From Pseudomonadota bacterium (GTDB taxonomy: Bacteria; Pseudomonadota; Alphaproteobacteria; Sphingomonadales; Sphingomonadaceae): a DNA stretch of 28,716 nucleotides. Location of the stretch: assembly GCA_023417515.1 (NCBI GenBank), contig JAEZFL010000062.1, positions 1 to 28,716 on the forward strand, read 5' to 3'. A program made the position numbers and the translations under genes. Under the pieces are notes generated by a model. That model ran no database searches, was not told the origin of the DNA, and saw only the letters and a list, made by a program, of their open reading frames with translations. The first letter of the stretch is position 1; each line of letters opens with the position of its first letter. Of this stretch, positions 5,634-13,006 are shown one piece after another.

Positions 5634-5783
5634 TCAGTCGAGGCGGGCCAGCAGATCCTCGAAGCTGTTCAGGGAGCGCATCTCGCCGTCGAGCCGGAAA
5701 GCCTGGCGCAAGGCGTTGCCCACGCCCGCGTGAACGGTAGGCGGGGCCACCTTCACGAATCGCTTATGACCGGGATTGGCCAT
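5634..5783 (-). CDS. NepR-like anti-sigma factor paralogue (49 aa)
   Basis: The C-terminal 29 residues, VGNALRQAFRLDG...FEDLLARLD (21-49), align without a gap to the NepR core VGDALRSVYERA...LDLLGKLG encoded at 3259-3462. Nine positions are identical (V, G, A, L, R, D, L, L, L) and several more are similar (N/D, F/Y, F/M, R/K). The N-terminus is basic and Pro-containing (GHKRFVKVAPP), like the disordered arm of NepR. The gene converges on ecfG. Multiple NepR paralogues are known in some alphaproteobacteria. I infer that it binds EcfG or a PhyR-like protein. The ATG at 5783 has GGAAG very close to it; an upstream GTG or TTG start is possible. No sigma-EcfG promoter is evident. Confidence 0.65.
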   Translation of the reverse strand: MANPGHKRFVKVAPPTVHAGVGNALRQAFRLDGEMRSLNSFEDLLARLD

Positions 5784-5900
5784 ATCTTCCGAGCTTGCCT
5801 TCAACGGTTGCACGGCCTTCTTAACGTACGTTCCTAGATGCGGTTGCAATTGTACCGGGCCCACAATGTCGGATTCAGAACCCCGTTGCGTTGAAGAGAC

Positions 5901-5918
5901 ACTTGGTTGCGACCAAGT
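5901..5918. promoter_or_regulatory. Perfect 7-bp inverted repeat just before glnE
   Basis: ACTTGGT (5901-5907) and ACCAAGT (5912-5918) flank TGCG, ending 13 bases before the likely GTG start of glnE. It could be an operator or an RNA hairpin near the ribosome site. No matching regulator is recognised. Confidence 0.35.
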
Positions 5919-5931
5919 TAACATCGCGCGC

Positions 5932-8601
5932 GTGAGTCCGGTGGTTGAACGGGCTCGAACGCACTCCCCCTTTCTTCGGTTCCATCTCGAGTCGGAAAAT
6001 CAAGTCGCGGCAGCGGTCCGAGCCGGCCGGCTTGGCGAAGCCTTGGCCCTGGCGCGGCTGGAAGGGGCGGGGGAGGACGTGATGGCTGCCCTTCGCCGCG
6101 AGCGCAGCGGTTACGCGCTGGCGCTGGCGATCGGCGACCTCGCCGGGCTCCTCACCCTGGAGGAGGTGACCGCGGAGCTGTCGATGCTTGCCGGCCGGGT
6201 GCTCGAGCGGGCCATCGCCGCGGCCATCGCGGAGCGCTATCCCGACGCGCCGGTGCGCGGCTTCGCGGCGATCGCGCTCGGCAAGCTCGGCAGCCGCGAG
6301 CTCAATTATTCGTCCGACGTCGACCTTCTCTTCCTGTTCGACCCGGCGACCCTGCCGCGCCGCGAGCGCGAGGATGCGGGGCAGGCGGCGGTGCGGATCG
6401 GCCAGCGCGTCGTCGAGCTGCTGCAGAAGCGGGACCAGAACGGCTATGCCTTCCGGGTCGACCTGCGCCTCAGGCCGTCGCCGGAAGTGACTCCGATCGC
6501 GCTGCCGGTCGACGCCGCGATCAGCCATTATGAATCCTCGGCGCTGCCATGGGAGCGCTCGGCCTTCATCCGCGCACGTCACGTCGCCGGGGATGCCGCG
6601 CTCGGCCGCTATTTCCTCGACGCCATCCACCCCTTCGTGTGGCGGCGAAGCCTCGATTTCGGCGCCATCGCCGAGATCCAGGCGGTGACGGGCCAGATTC
6701 GCGATCATTATGCCGCGGGCCAGACGTTCGGCCCCGGCTTCGACCTGAAGCGCGGCCGCGGCGGCATCCGCGAGGTCGAGTTCTACACCCAGGCGCTTCA
6801 GCTCATCCATGGCGGCCGCGAGCCGCAGCTGCGCGCGCCCGCGACGATGGATGCCCTCGCCGCCCTGGGCGAGGCCGGCCGGATCTCCGCGGCAGAAGCG
6901 GCAGAGCTCAGCGACGCCTATCGCCTGCTGCGCACGATCGAGCATCGGGTCCAGATGGTCGAGGACAAGCAGACCCATCAGCTGCCGCCGGCCCCGCAAG
7001 CGCTCGACAATGTCGCCCGGCTTTACGGCCTGGACGGCGGCGGCGCGCTGCTCGATCTCCTCCGCCCCCATGTCGAAGCCGTCGCCGGCCATTATGGCGC
7101 GCTGGCCCCGCAATCGCACAAACGGCTGCCCGGATCGCCGGCGCTGGAAGAGCGGCTCGCCGCGCTCGGCTTCCCCGATCCCGCTGCGGCGGCCGCAAGG
7201 ATTGACGGTTGGCGCAGCGGCAGGGCGCGCGCGCTGCGCACGGCGGCGGCGCGCGAACCGTTCGAGGCGATGCTTCCGGGCCTCGTCGAGGCGTTCGCCC
7301 AGGCGCCCGACCCGATAGCGGCGCTGAACCGCTTCGATACGGTCGTCGATCGGCTGCCGAGCGGGGTCAATTTCTTCCGGCTGCTAGAGGCGCAGCCGGC
7401 GGTGGTCGACTATCTCGCCAGCATCCTCAGCCACGCGCCGACCCTGGCCGACCAGCTCGGGCGGCGGCCGGAGCTGCTCGACGGCCTGATCGACGCATCG
7501 GCGTTCGAGCCCGCTCGGGACGTCGAGGCGCTGGCCGCCGACTTCGCCCGGCGCGAACGGCGCGACGAGGATTACCAGATGCTGCTCGACCGGGTCCGCG
7601 CGCGGGTCAACGGCGTGCGCTTCGCGCTCGGCGCGCAGATCGTCCTCGCCCGCTCGGACCCGCTCGACGCGGCGCGCGGCTATGCCCGGGTCGCCGAGGC
7701 GGCGATCGACGTCCTCGCACGCGCGGCAATCGCCGAGTTCGAGCGGCAGCATGGCAAGGTTCCGGGCTCGGAGCTTCTCATCCTCGGCCTCGGCCGGCTC
7801 GGCGGCGGCGAGCTCACCCACGCCTCCGACCTCGACCTCATCTACCTGTTCAGCGGCACCCACGAGGCGCAATCGGACGGGCCCAGGCCGCTGCGCGCCA
7901 CCGATTATTTCAACCGCCTCGCGCCGCGCGTGTCGGCGGCGCTCAGCGTGCCGACCGCGGCTGGGCCGCTCTACGACGTCGACCTGCGCCTCCGGCCGTC
8001 GGGCCGCGACGGCCTCCTCGCGGTCTCGCTGCCGAGCTTCGCCGACTATCAGGCAAGCCAGGCCTGGACCTTCGAGCATATGGCGCTGACCCGCGCCCGC
8101 CCGGTCTTCGGCTCGGCCGAAGGTCGAGCGGCGCTCGCATCGACGGTGTCGGACATCCTCAACCGCGAGCGCGACCCCAGGCAGGTCGCCGCGGACGCCG
8201 CCGCGATGCGGCGCGAGATCGCCCGCCACAAGCCCGCCAAAGGCCCGTTCGACATCAAGCTGGGGGAGGGCGGGCTCGTCGACCTCGAATTCCTCGTCCA
8301 GTCGCTCCAGCTCATCCACCGCACCGGTCTCGACCCCTGCATCGAGGCCGCGCTCGCGCAGCTCGCCGAGGCAGGACTGGTCGCGCCCGACCTCATCGAC
8401 GATTATCGCCTGCTCACCCGAATGCTGGTCACCTTCCGGCTCGTCTCCCCGCAATCGGCCGAGCCGCCGCCGCCTTCCCAAGCGTTGGTCGCCCAGGCCT
8501 GCGGGCTCGCCGACTGGGACGCTTTGCTTGAAGCGCACGGCGAGGCGCGCCACAGGGTTTCGCAATCATGGTCCGCCTTCGCGGCGCAATCAGGGGAATG
8601 A
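5932..8601 (+). CDS. glnE: Bifunctional glutamine synthetase adenylyltransferase/deadenylase GlnE
   Basis: GlnE adds AMP to glutamine synthetase under nitrogen excess and removes it under nitrogen limitation, under PII control. From GTG 5932 the protein has 889 residues, near the family length. Two nucleotidyltransferase halves are clear: an N-terminal deadenylylase with ALGKLGSRELNYSSDVDLLF (about 115-134), and a C-terminal adenylylase with GLGRLGGGELTHASDLDLIY (about 618-638). Each has a following VDLRLRPS strand and a helical regulatory segment (GGIREVEFYTQALQLIHGG and GGLVDLEFLVQSLQLIH). The GTG is chosen because the conserved start ARTHSPFLR follows it. An in-frame ATG at 5866 is an alternative, and no clear ribosome site supports either. 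Overlap with the next gene suggests coupling. Confidence 0.95.
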   Translation: MSPVVERARTHSPFLRFHLESENQVAAAVRAGRLGEALALARLEGAGEDVMAALRRERSGYALALAIGDLAGLLTLEEVTAELSMLAGRVLERAIAAAIAERYPDAPVRGFAAIALGKLGSRELNYSSDVDLLFLFDPATLPRREREDAGQAAVRIGQRVVELLQKRDQNGYAFRVDLRLRPSPEVTPIALPVDAAISHYESSALPWERSAFIRARHVAGDAALGRYFLDAIHPFVWRRSLDFGAIAEIQAVTGQIRDHYAAGQTFGPGFDLKRGRGGIREVEFYTQALQLIHGGREPQLRAPATMDALAALGEAGRISAAEAAELSDAYRLLRTIEHRVQMVEDKQTHQLPPAPQALDNVARLYGLDGGGALLDLLRPHVEAVAGHYGALAPQSHKRLPGSPALEERLAALGFPDPAAAAARIDGWRSGRARALRTAAAREPFEAMLPGLVEAFAQAPDPIAALNRFDTVVDRLPSGVNFFRLLEAQPAVVDYLASILSHAPTLADQLGRRPELLDGLIDASAFEPARDVEALAADFARRERRDEDYQMLLDRVRARVNGVRFALGAQIVLARSDPLDAARGYARVAEAAIDVLARAAIAEFERQHGKVPGSELLILGLGRLGGGELTHASDLDLIYLFSGTHEAQSDGPRPLRATDYFNRLAPRVSAALSVPTAAGPLYDVDLRLRPSGRDGLLAVSLPSFADYQASQAWTFEHMALTRARPVFGSAEGRAALASTVSDILNRERDPRQVAADAAAMRREIARHKPAKGPFDIKLGEGGLVDLEFLVQSLQLIHRTGLDPCIEAALAQLAEAGLVAPDLIDDYRLLTRMLVTFRLVSPQSAEPPPPSQALVAQACGLADWDALLEAHGEARHRVSQSWSAFAAQSGE

Positions 8602-8603
8602 GG

Positions 8604-9068
8604 ATGGTCAACGAAGGCGACATTGCTCCGGACGTGGCGCTCACCGGCGCCGACGGCGAGACGGTGAGGGTCGGCGACTTCAAGGGCCAGAAGCTGGTCC
8701 TCTATTTCTATCCCAAGGACGACACGTCGGGCTGCACCCGCGAGGCGCAGGATTTCACCGCGCTGGCGGCGGAGTTCGAGAAGGCCGGCACCTTCGTGGT
8801 CGGCGTATCCAAGGACAGCCCCAAGAGCCACGCCAAGTTCACCGACAAATACGACCTCAAGGTGCGGCTCCTGTCCGACGAGGACGGCGCCGCGTGCGAG
8901 GCGTTCGGCACCTGGGTCGAAAAGTCGATGTACGGCCGCAAATATATGGGCATCGAGCGCGCCACCTTCCTGATCAACCGCGAGGGCGTGGTCGAGCGCG
9001 CGTGGCGCAAGGTCAAGGTGTCCGGCCACGCCGAGCAAGTGCTGGAAGCCGCGCGCGAGCTGCCCTGA
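8604..9068 (+). CDS. bcp: Thioredoxin-dependent peroxiredoxin, Bcp/PrxQ family
   Basis: This is a 154-residue thioredoxin-fold peroxidase that reduces H2O2 and organic peroxides. The peroxidatic Cys44 lies in the motif YPKDDTSGCTREAQDF (36-51). The position five residues later, Cys in E. coli BCP, is Gln49, so the usual resolving cysteine is absent. Cys98 (DGAACEAFG) is the only other cysteine and could take that role, or the enzyme works as a 1-Cys type. The start ATG 8604 is three bases after the glnE stop, with GGGG seven bases upstream. An ATG at 8598 overlapping the stop is possible. Confidence 0.93.
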   Translation: MVNEGDIAPDVALTGADGETVRVGDFKGQKLVLYFYPKDDTSGCTREAQDFTALAAEFEKAGTFVVGVSKDSPKSHAKFTDKYDLKVRLLSDEDGAACEAFGTWVEKSMYGRKYMGIERATFLINREGVVERAWRKVKVSGHAEQVLEAARELP

Positions 9069-9117
9069 CTCGCCCTCCGCGCTACAGAGGGCTAATGTGC
9101 GCAAACGGGCGGCCGGG

Positions 9118-9142
9118 GGAACGGCAGGCATGCATCCTCGTT
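9118..9142 (+). promoter_or_regulatory. Exact sigma-EcfG promoter, possibly producing a leaderless mRNA
   Basis: GGAAC (9118-9122) and CGTT (9139-9142) are separated by 16 bases. The next in-frame ATG is at 9154, about where transcription should start, so the message would have almost no leader. A chance match cannot be excluded. Confidence 0.45.
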
Positions 9143-9153
9143 TTCGCATCATC

Positions 9154-9645
9154 ATGAAGCTCGGCAATTCCAACCTGCTCCCCGTGATGGGCGTGTTGAC
9201 CATCGTCGCCGGAGCGATCGGGCTCCAGCTCGGCGAGAGCGCGATCGCGCAGATCGACCCGATCCACTTCCAGGGCCCAGCGCCGGTGCCGCGCGATGTG
9301 TCGCGGGACCCGCTGCCGCCGGTCGGTCCGTCCTACGCCAGCGCCTATGGCTGGGCGCAGAGCGAGGCGGCGCTCGCCGCAGAATGCGGCGATTGCGGCA
9401 CGCCGGCGGCGCTCACGGCGGTCGCTGCGACATGGGAGCCGGTCTATGAAGCCGCGCCGGAGCCGCGCGCCGCGCCGGTTTCCATTCCGAGCTACGAGCC
9501 GCGAGAGGAAAGGCTCGAACGCGAGGTCGCCGAATGGCGCGAAGTCACCCGCTACACGAGCTATCCGGTCGCCTACGAGGAGCCCGAGCTGGAGCGGGTC
9601 GTGATCGAGACCGAGCCGGCCGGCGAGGGCCTCGCGGGGCTGTAA
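9154..9645 (+). CDS. Hypothetical exported or membrane-anchored protein, candidate GSR target
   Basis: From ATG 9154 the product has 163 residues. An N-terminal hydrophobic segment (about residues 7-25, LLPVMGVLTIVAGAIGLQL) could be a signal peptide or anchor. The rest is low-complexity and Pro/Ala/Glu-rich, with a CGDCG pair (about residues 78-82) and an acidic, Tyr-rich tail. I recognise no domain. Longer in-frame starts exist at ATG 9130 and GTG 9097; GTG 9097 has a GAGGG site. The exact sigma-EcfG promoter at 9118-9142 favours 9154 under stress. It follows bcp by about 85 bases, and an oxidative-stress theme is possible. Confidence 0.65.
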   Translation: MKLGNSNLLPVMGVLTIVAGAIGLQLGESAIAQIDPIHFQGPAPVPRDVSRDPLPPVGPSYASAYGWAQSEAALAAECGDCGTPAALTAVAATWEPVYEAAPEPRAAPVSIPSYEPREERLEREVAEWREVTRYTSYPVAYEEPELERVVIETEPAGEGLAGL

Positions 9646-9651
9646 CTCCTT

Positions 9652-9800
9652 CAACCCCTCCCCTTCAGGGGTGGGGCGGGGTGGGGGCGCGCGTCTGCGC
9701 GCCCAGAGACTCCTTTTGCGGAACCTGAAAAGCGCTTCAAGGGCATCGAGCCCCTTCAGCGCTCCCCACCCCTCTCCCCTCCGCTGAAGGGGAGGGGTTG
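9652..9800. repeat. 149-bp intergenic palindromic element
   Basis: A perfect 17-bp terminal inverted repeat (9652-9668 with 9784-9800, CAACCCCTCCCCTTCAG) encloses further partly paired G-rich and C-rich segments. This is the architecture of REP/BIME or MITE-like elements. It fills most of the gap between two genes in the same direction. Two elements of similar build lie at 11963-12093 and 18401-18542. Confidence 0.7.
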
Positions 9801-9843
9801 ATCGGCTCCATTTTTGTGCCTGCCACTGCTAACGCGCCGGGCC

Positions 9844-10635
9844 ATGACCACCATCGCCCAGGCCTGCCGCGACGTCCTTCTTGCCGCCGATCCCGCCGCC
9901 AAGGTGAAGACAGCGCGCTCGGCCGCCCGTGCCTGGCGGCGCGGCACGCTGGAACATCGCTTCGACGTCGCCATGCCCGATGCGCCGGGCCGCCCCGATC
10001 GCCCCGAGCTGCTTGCGCCCAACCGGATGCCCAAGCGCGGGCGGGCGGGATCGGAGCGCAGCCGCATCGCTCTTCTCCACGCCCTCGCCCATATCGAGTT
10101 CGCCGCGATCGACCTCGCCTTCGACCTGGCCGGGCGGTTCGGAGCGCGATTTCCGCGCGGCTTCGTCGACGACTGGATCGGCGTCGGCGCCGACGAGGCG
10201 ATGCATTTCGCGTTGCTCGACCGGCGCCTGAACGCGCTCGGCGCCGGCTATGGCGACCTGCCGGCGCATGCCGGCCTGTGGGACGCCGCCGCCGCGACGG
10301 CGCACGATCCGCTGGCCCGTCTCGCCGTGGTCCCGACCGTGCTCGAGGCGCGGGGCCTGGATGTCACGCCGGCCATGACGGCATCGTTCGAGCGCGCCGG
10401 AGATGCCCGTTCGGCGGCGATTCTGGCGCGCATCTATCGCGACGAAATCCGGCACGTGGCGGCCGGAATGCGGTGGTTCCGTTACGGCTGCGAATCGGCG
10501 GGAACGGACCCGGTGCCTCTCTGGCACGACCTCGTCCGCCGCCATTTTCGGGGGGCGATTAAGCCTCCGTTCAACGACTCGGCGCGGGCCAAGGCCGGTT
10601 TATCCCGTGAATTCTATGCAGGGATTGCCGATTAA
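9844..10635 (+). CDS. DUF455 family ferritin-like protein
   Basis: The product is 263 residues, all-helical, with the ligand pattern of a ferritin-like di-iron protein: HIE (83-85), DEAMH (117-121, ExxH), E168 in LEARG, and RDEIRH (199-204, second ExxH). The GLDVTP segment after E168 is typical of DUF455 (COG2833), which is structurally related to MiaE-like oxygenases. Its substrate is unknown. ATG 9844 starts just before the conserved N-terminal helix; a GTG 30 bases upstream is unlikely. There is no clear Shine-Dalgarno and no obvious operon partner. Confidence 0.85.
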   Translation: MTTIAQACRDVLLAADPAAKVKTARSAARAWRRGTLEHRFDVAMPDAPGRPDRPELLAPNRMPKRGRAGSERSRIALLHALAHIEFAAIDLAFDLAGRFGARFPRGFVDDWIGVGADEAMHFALLDRRLNALGAGYGDLPAHAGLWDAAAATAHDPLARLAVVPTVLEARGLDVTPAMTASFERAGDARSAAILARIYRDEIRHVAAGMRWFRYGCESAGTDPVPLWHDLVRRHFRGAIKPPFNDSARAKAGLSREFYAGIAD

Positions 10636-10762
10636 CGGCTTCTTCGCCCACCCCTAGCACATCGATCGGGTGGGCACTCGAAACGGCAAACGCAGCGCAG
10701 ACTGCATCGTCGCGAGCGCGAACGGAGCGCCTCATGGGACTCCGTATGTTTTGAGGATGAGA

Positions 10763-11884
10763 ATGCAAGTATCGGTTCAGCGTAAGAACGTCGGGTGGGG
10801 CAGCAAGTTCCGTGGCGCGTTCAAGCCGCGCGACATTTTTCTTCATGATGGCAAAAGCTTGCGTCGCTTCACCTTGGGCCGCCGGGCTCAGGCCGCGGCG
10901 ACCGGAGCGGTTCTCGGCCTGTTCGCCTGGTCGGGCTATGCCACCGTCCAATATGCCAGCGCGATGACCAGCGACGTCGCCACCATGCAGCGCCAGGTCG
11001 CCGCCATGGAGCAGGATGTCGAGGCGCTTCGCGCCGCCGCGGCCGAGCGCGCCGAGGTGATCGCCCAGCGCCAGGCATTCCTGTCGGCGATGCTGTCCGG
11101 CACTGCCGACCCGGCCGAGGTCGCCCGCCTTCTGCCTGCCGCCGCCGACGGCGACATCGACGATCCCCGAGTCGCCGCCGAGTTCGAGCAGATCGACGGC
11201 ATGCAGCTGTCGCTCGCCGCTCAGGCCGACGCCGCCACCCGCGCCCGCTACCGTCAGACCGCCGCGGCCGTCCGCCGCCTCGGCATCGATCCGCGCCGCT
11301 TCGCCCAGGGCGGCGTCGGCGGTCCGTTCGAGGAAGCGGCCGGCGGCGCCACGCCGGCGAACGCCGACGTCGACCCGCGTTACGCCCAGCTGTTCGCAAG
11401 CTGGCGCCAGATGGAGCAGCTCGAACAGGGCGTCGCGACGATCCCGTCGATGATGCCGGTGCAGGGCGCGCGCTGGACGAGCAGCTTCGGAGTCCGCTCC
11501 GACCCGTTCCGCGGCCGCGCCGCCATGCATGGCGGAATCGACATGGCCGGCCCGATCGGCACCCCGATCTACGCGACCGCCGACGGCACCGTCTCCACCG
11601 CCGACTGGCAGGGCGGCTACGGCAACCTCGTCGAGCTCGGCCACGGCGCCGGAATCGCCACCCGTTACGGCCACCTGTCGCGGATCATGGTCCGCTCGGG
11701 CGAGCGCGTCCGCCGCGGCCAGGTCATCGGCCTGATGGGCTCGACCGGCCGTTCGACCGGCAGCCACCTCCATTACGAGGTCCGAATCGACGGCCGCGCG
11801 GTCAACCCGCTGCCCTTCCTGCAGTCCGGCCAGGCCCTCGCCGCCCTCCAGCGCGGCAGCGGCGGCCAGGGCGGCAGCCGCTAA
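10763..11884 (+). CDS. M23 family (LytM-type) metallopeptidase, membrane-anchored
   Basis: The product is 373 residues. A short cytoplasmic part is followed by one membrane helix (about 43-64), a periplasmic coiled coil (about 68-105), a Pro/Gly-rich linker, and a C-terminal LytM domain (about 235-355). The zinc and catalytic residues are intact: H256 and D260 in MHGGIDMAG, H304 in YGHLS, H335 and H337 in GSHLHYEV. Such proteins cut peptidoglycan cross-links for growth or cell separation. The start ATG 10763 has TTGAGGA six bases upstream. A strong intrinsic terminator follows the stop codon. Confidence 0.93.
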   Translation: MQVSVQRKNVGWGSKFRGAFKPRDIFLHDGKSLRRFTLGRRAQAAATGAVLGLFAWSGYATVQYASAMTSDVATMQRQVAAMEQDVEALRAAAAERAEVIAQRQAFLSAMLSGTADPAEVARLLPAAADGDIDDPRVAAEFEQIDGMQLSLAAQADAATRARYRQTAAAVRRLGIDPRRFAQGGVGGPFEEAAGGATPANADVDPRYAQLFASWRQMEQLEQGVATIPSMMPVQGARWTSSFGVRSDPFRGRAAMHGGIDMAGPIGTPIYATADGTVSTADWQGGYGNLVELGHGAGIATRYGHLSRIMVRSGERVRRGQVIGLMGSTGRSTGSHLHYEVRIDGRAVNPLPFLQSGQALAALQRGSGGQGGSR

Positions 11885-11906
11885 GGCACCAGCCTAGACC
11901 GAATTC

Positions 11907-11936
11907 AAAGAGGCGCCGAAAGGCGCCTCTTTTTTT
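11907..11936 (+). terminator. Intrinsic terminator of the M23 peptidase gene
   Basis: An 11-bp stem (11907-11917 with 11922-11932) with a GAAA tetraloop runs into an uninterrupted T-tract ending at 11936. It starts 22 bases after the stop codon. Confidence 0.92.
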
Positions 11937-11962
11937 GCGCTGAGTTGGAGCAGGACGCGCCT

Positions 11963-12093
11963 CCTCTCCCTGCAGGGGAGAGGATACGAAGCCTTGGCGA
12001 CGAAGGAGCCTAGGCGAAGTTGGTGAGGGCACGTGCCCCTCACCCTCCCACGGCTGTCGCCGCGGGCCCCTCCCTCTCCCCTGCAGGGAGAGG
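11963..12093. repeat. 131-bp intergenic palindromic element
   Basis: The outer arms CCTCTCCCTGCAG (11963-11975) and its exact complement (12081-12093) enclose a G/C-rich core. Each arm continues into its own near-palindrome centred on CTGCAG. It lies between the M23 terminator and the convergent purC end and resembles the 149-bp element at 9652 in build. Confidence 0.65.
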
Positions 12094-12096
12094 GGC

Positions 12097-12876
12097 TTAG
12101 CGCCCGCGCTTCTTGCGGTGCGTGTCGAGGTCGAGGACCATCGTCGCTTCGCCCTCGGGCAGGAGCCCAAGGCGCCGCGCGACTTCCTGATAGGCTTCCG
12201 CCTCGCCGCCGAGGTCGCGACGGAAGCGGTCCTTGTCGAGCTTCTCGCCCGAGGCCATGTCCCACAGCCGGCAGCCGTCGGGGCTGATCTCGTCGGCGAG
12301 GATGATGCGCGAGAAGTCATTCTCCCACAGCCGGCCGAACTCCAGCTTGAAGTCGACTAGGCGGATGCCGATGCCGGCGAACAGGCCGCACAGGAAGTCG
12401 TTCACGCGGATCGCCATGTCGGCGATGTCGTTCATCTCGTCCTGGCTCGCCCAGCCGAACGCCGCGATATGCTCGTCGGCGATCATCGGGTCGCCCAGCG
12501 CGTCGTCCTTGTAATAATATTCGATGATCGTTCGCGGGAGCTGGGTGCCTTCCTCGATGCCGAGGCGAGTCGACAGCGAGCCCGCGGCGACGTTGCGCAC
12601 CACCACCTCGATCGGAACGATCTCGACCTGGCGGATCAATTGTTCGCGCATGTTGAGGCGGCGCACGAAATGGGTCGGAACGCCGATCGCCCCGAGCAAA
12701 GTGAAGATATGCTCGGAGATGCGGTTGTTGAGCACGCCCTTGCCGGCGATCGAGCCCTTCTTCTGGGCGTTGAACGCGGTCGCGTCGTCCTTGAAATATT
12801 GGATCAGGGTCCCGGGCTCGGGGCCCTCGTACAGGATCTTGGCCTTGCCTTCATAGACGAGCCGGCGGCGGGACAT
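12097..12876 (-). CDS. purC: Phosphoribosylaminoimidazole-succinocarboxamide synthase (SAICAR synthetase)
   Basis: The product is 259 residues, full length for bacterial PurC. The enzyme joins CAIR and aspartate with ATP in purine synthesis. The family motifs are in order: YEGKAKILY at the N-terminus, the KDDATAFNAQKKGSIAGKG ATP/substrate region (29-47), EVVVRNVAAGS (90-100), and LVDFKLEFGR with ILADEISPDGCRLWD toward the C-terminus. It stands alone, between a palindromic element and the kynureninase gene. No strong ribosome site precedes the ATG at 12876. Confidence 0.97.
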   Translation of the reverse strand: MSRRRLVYEGKAKILYEGPEPGTLIQYFKDDATAFNAQKKGSIAGKGVLNNRISEHIFTLLGAIGVPTHFVRRLNMREQLIRQVEIVPIEVVVRNVAAGSLSTRLGIEEGTQLPRTIIEYYYKDDALGDPMIADEHIAAFGWASQDEMNDIADMAIRVNDFLCGLFAGIGIRLVDFKLEFGRLWENDFSRIILADEISPDGCRLWDMASGEKLDKDRFRRDLGGEAEAYQEVARRLGLLPEGEATMVLDLDTHRKKRGR

Positions 12877-12902
12877 GGGCTGTGCGACGCTCCAAAGATC
12901 AA

Positions 12903-12934
12903 GCCCCGGCGGCGCGTGTCGCTGGCCCCGGGGC
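12903..12934 (-). terminator. Possible terminator after kynU
   Basis: A 7-bp GC stem (12903-12909 with 12928-12934) lies in the 130-base gap between kynU and purC. Only short T-runs follow on the minus strand, so it is a weak candidate. The rest of the gap shows nothing recognisable. Confidence 0.35.
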
Positions 12935-13006
12935 GTTTCGGGAGCGATCCTATAGGCTCTGGGGGCGGGGAGGGCAACCGAAGGCCGGGTCCCGAATCGA
13001 GCCTGG

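Noticed and set aside
5810..5834. GGAAC upstream of the NepR-like gene as a sigma-EcfG promoter
   Set aside because: Neither the 16- nor 17-base spacing leads to a CGTT-like -10; the nearest CGTT is 23 bases away.
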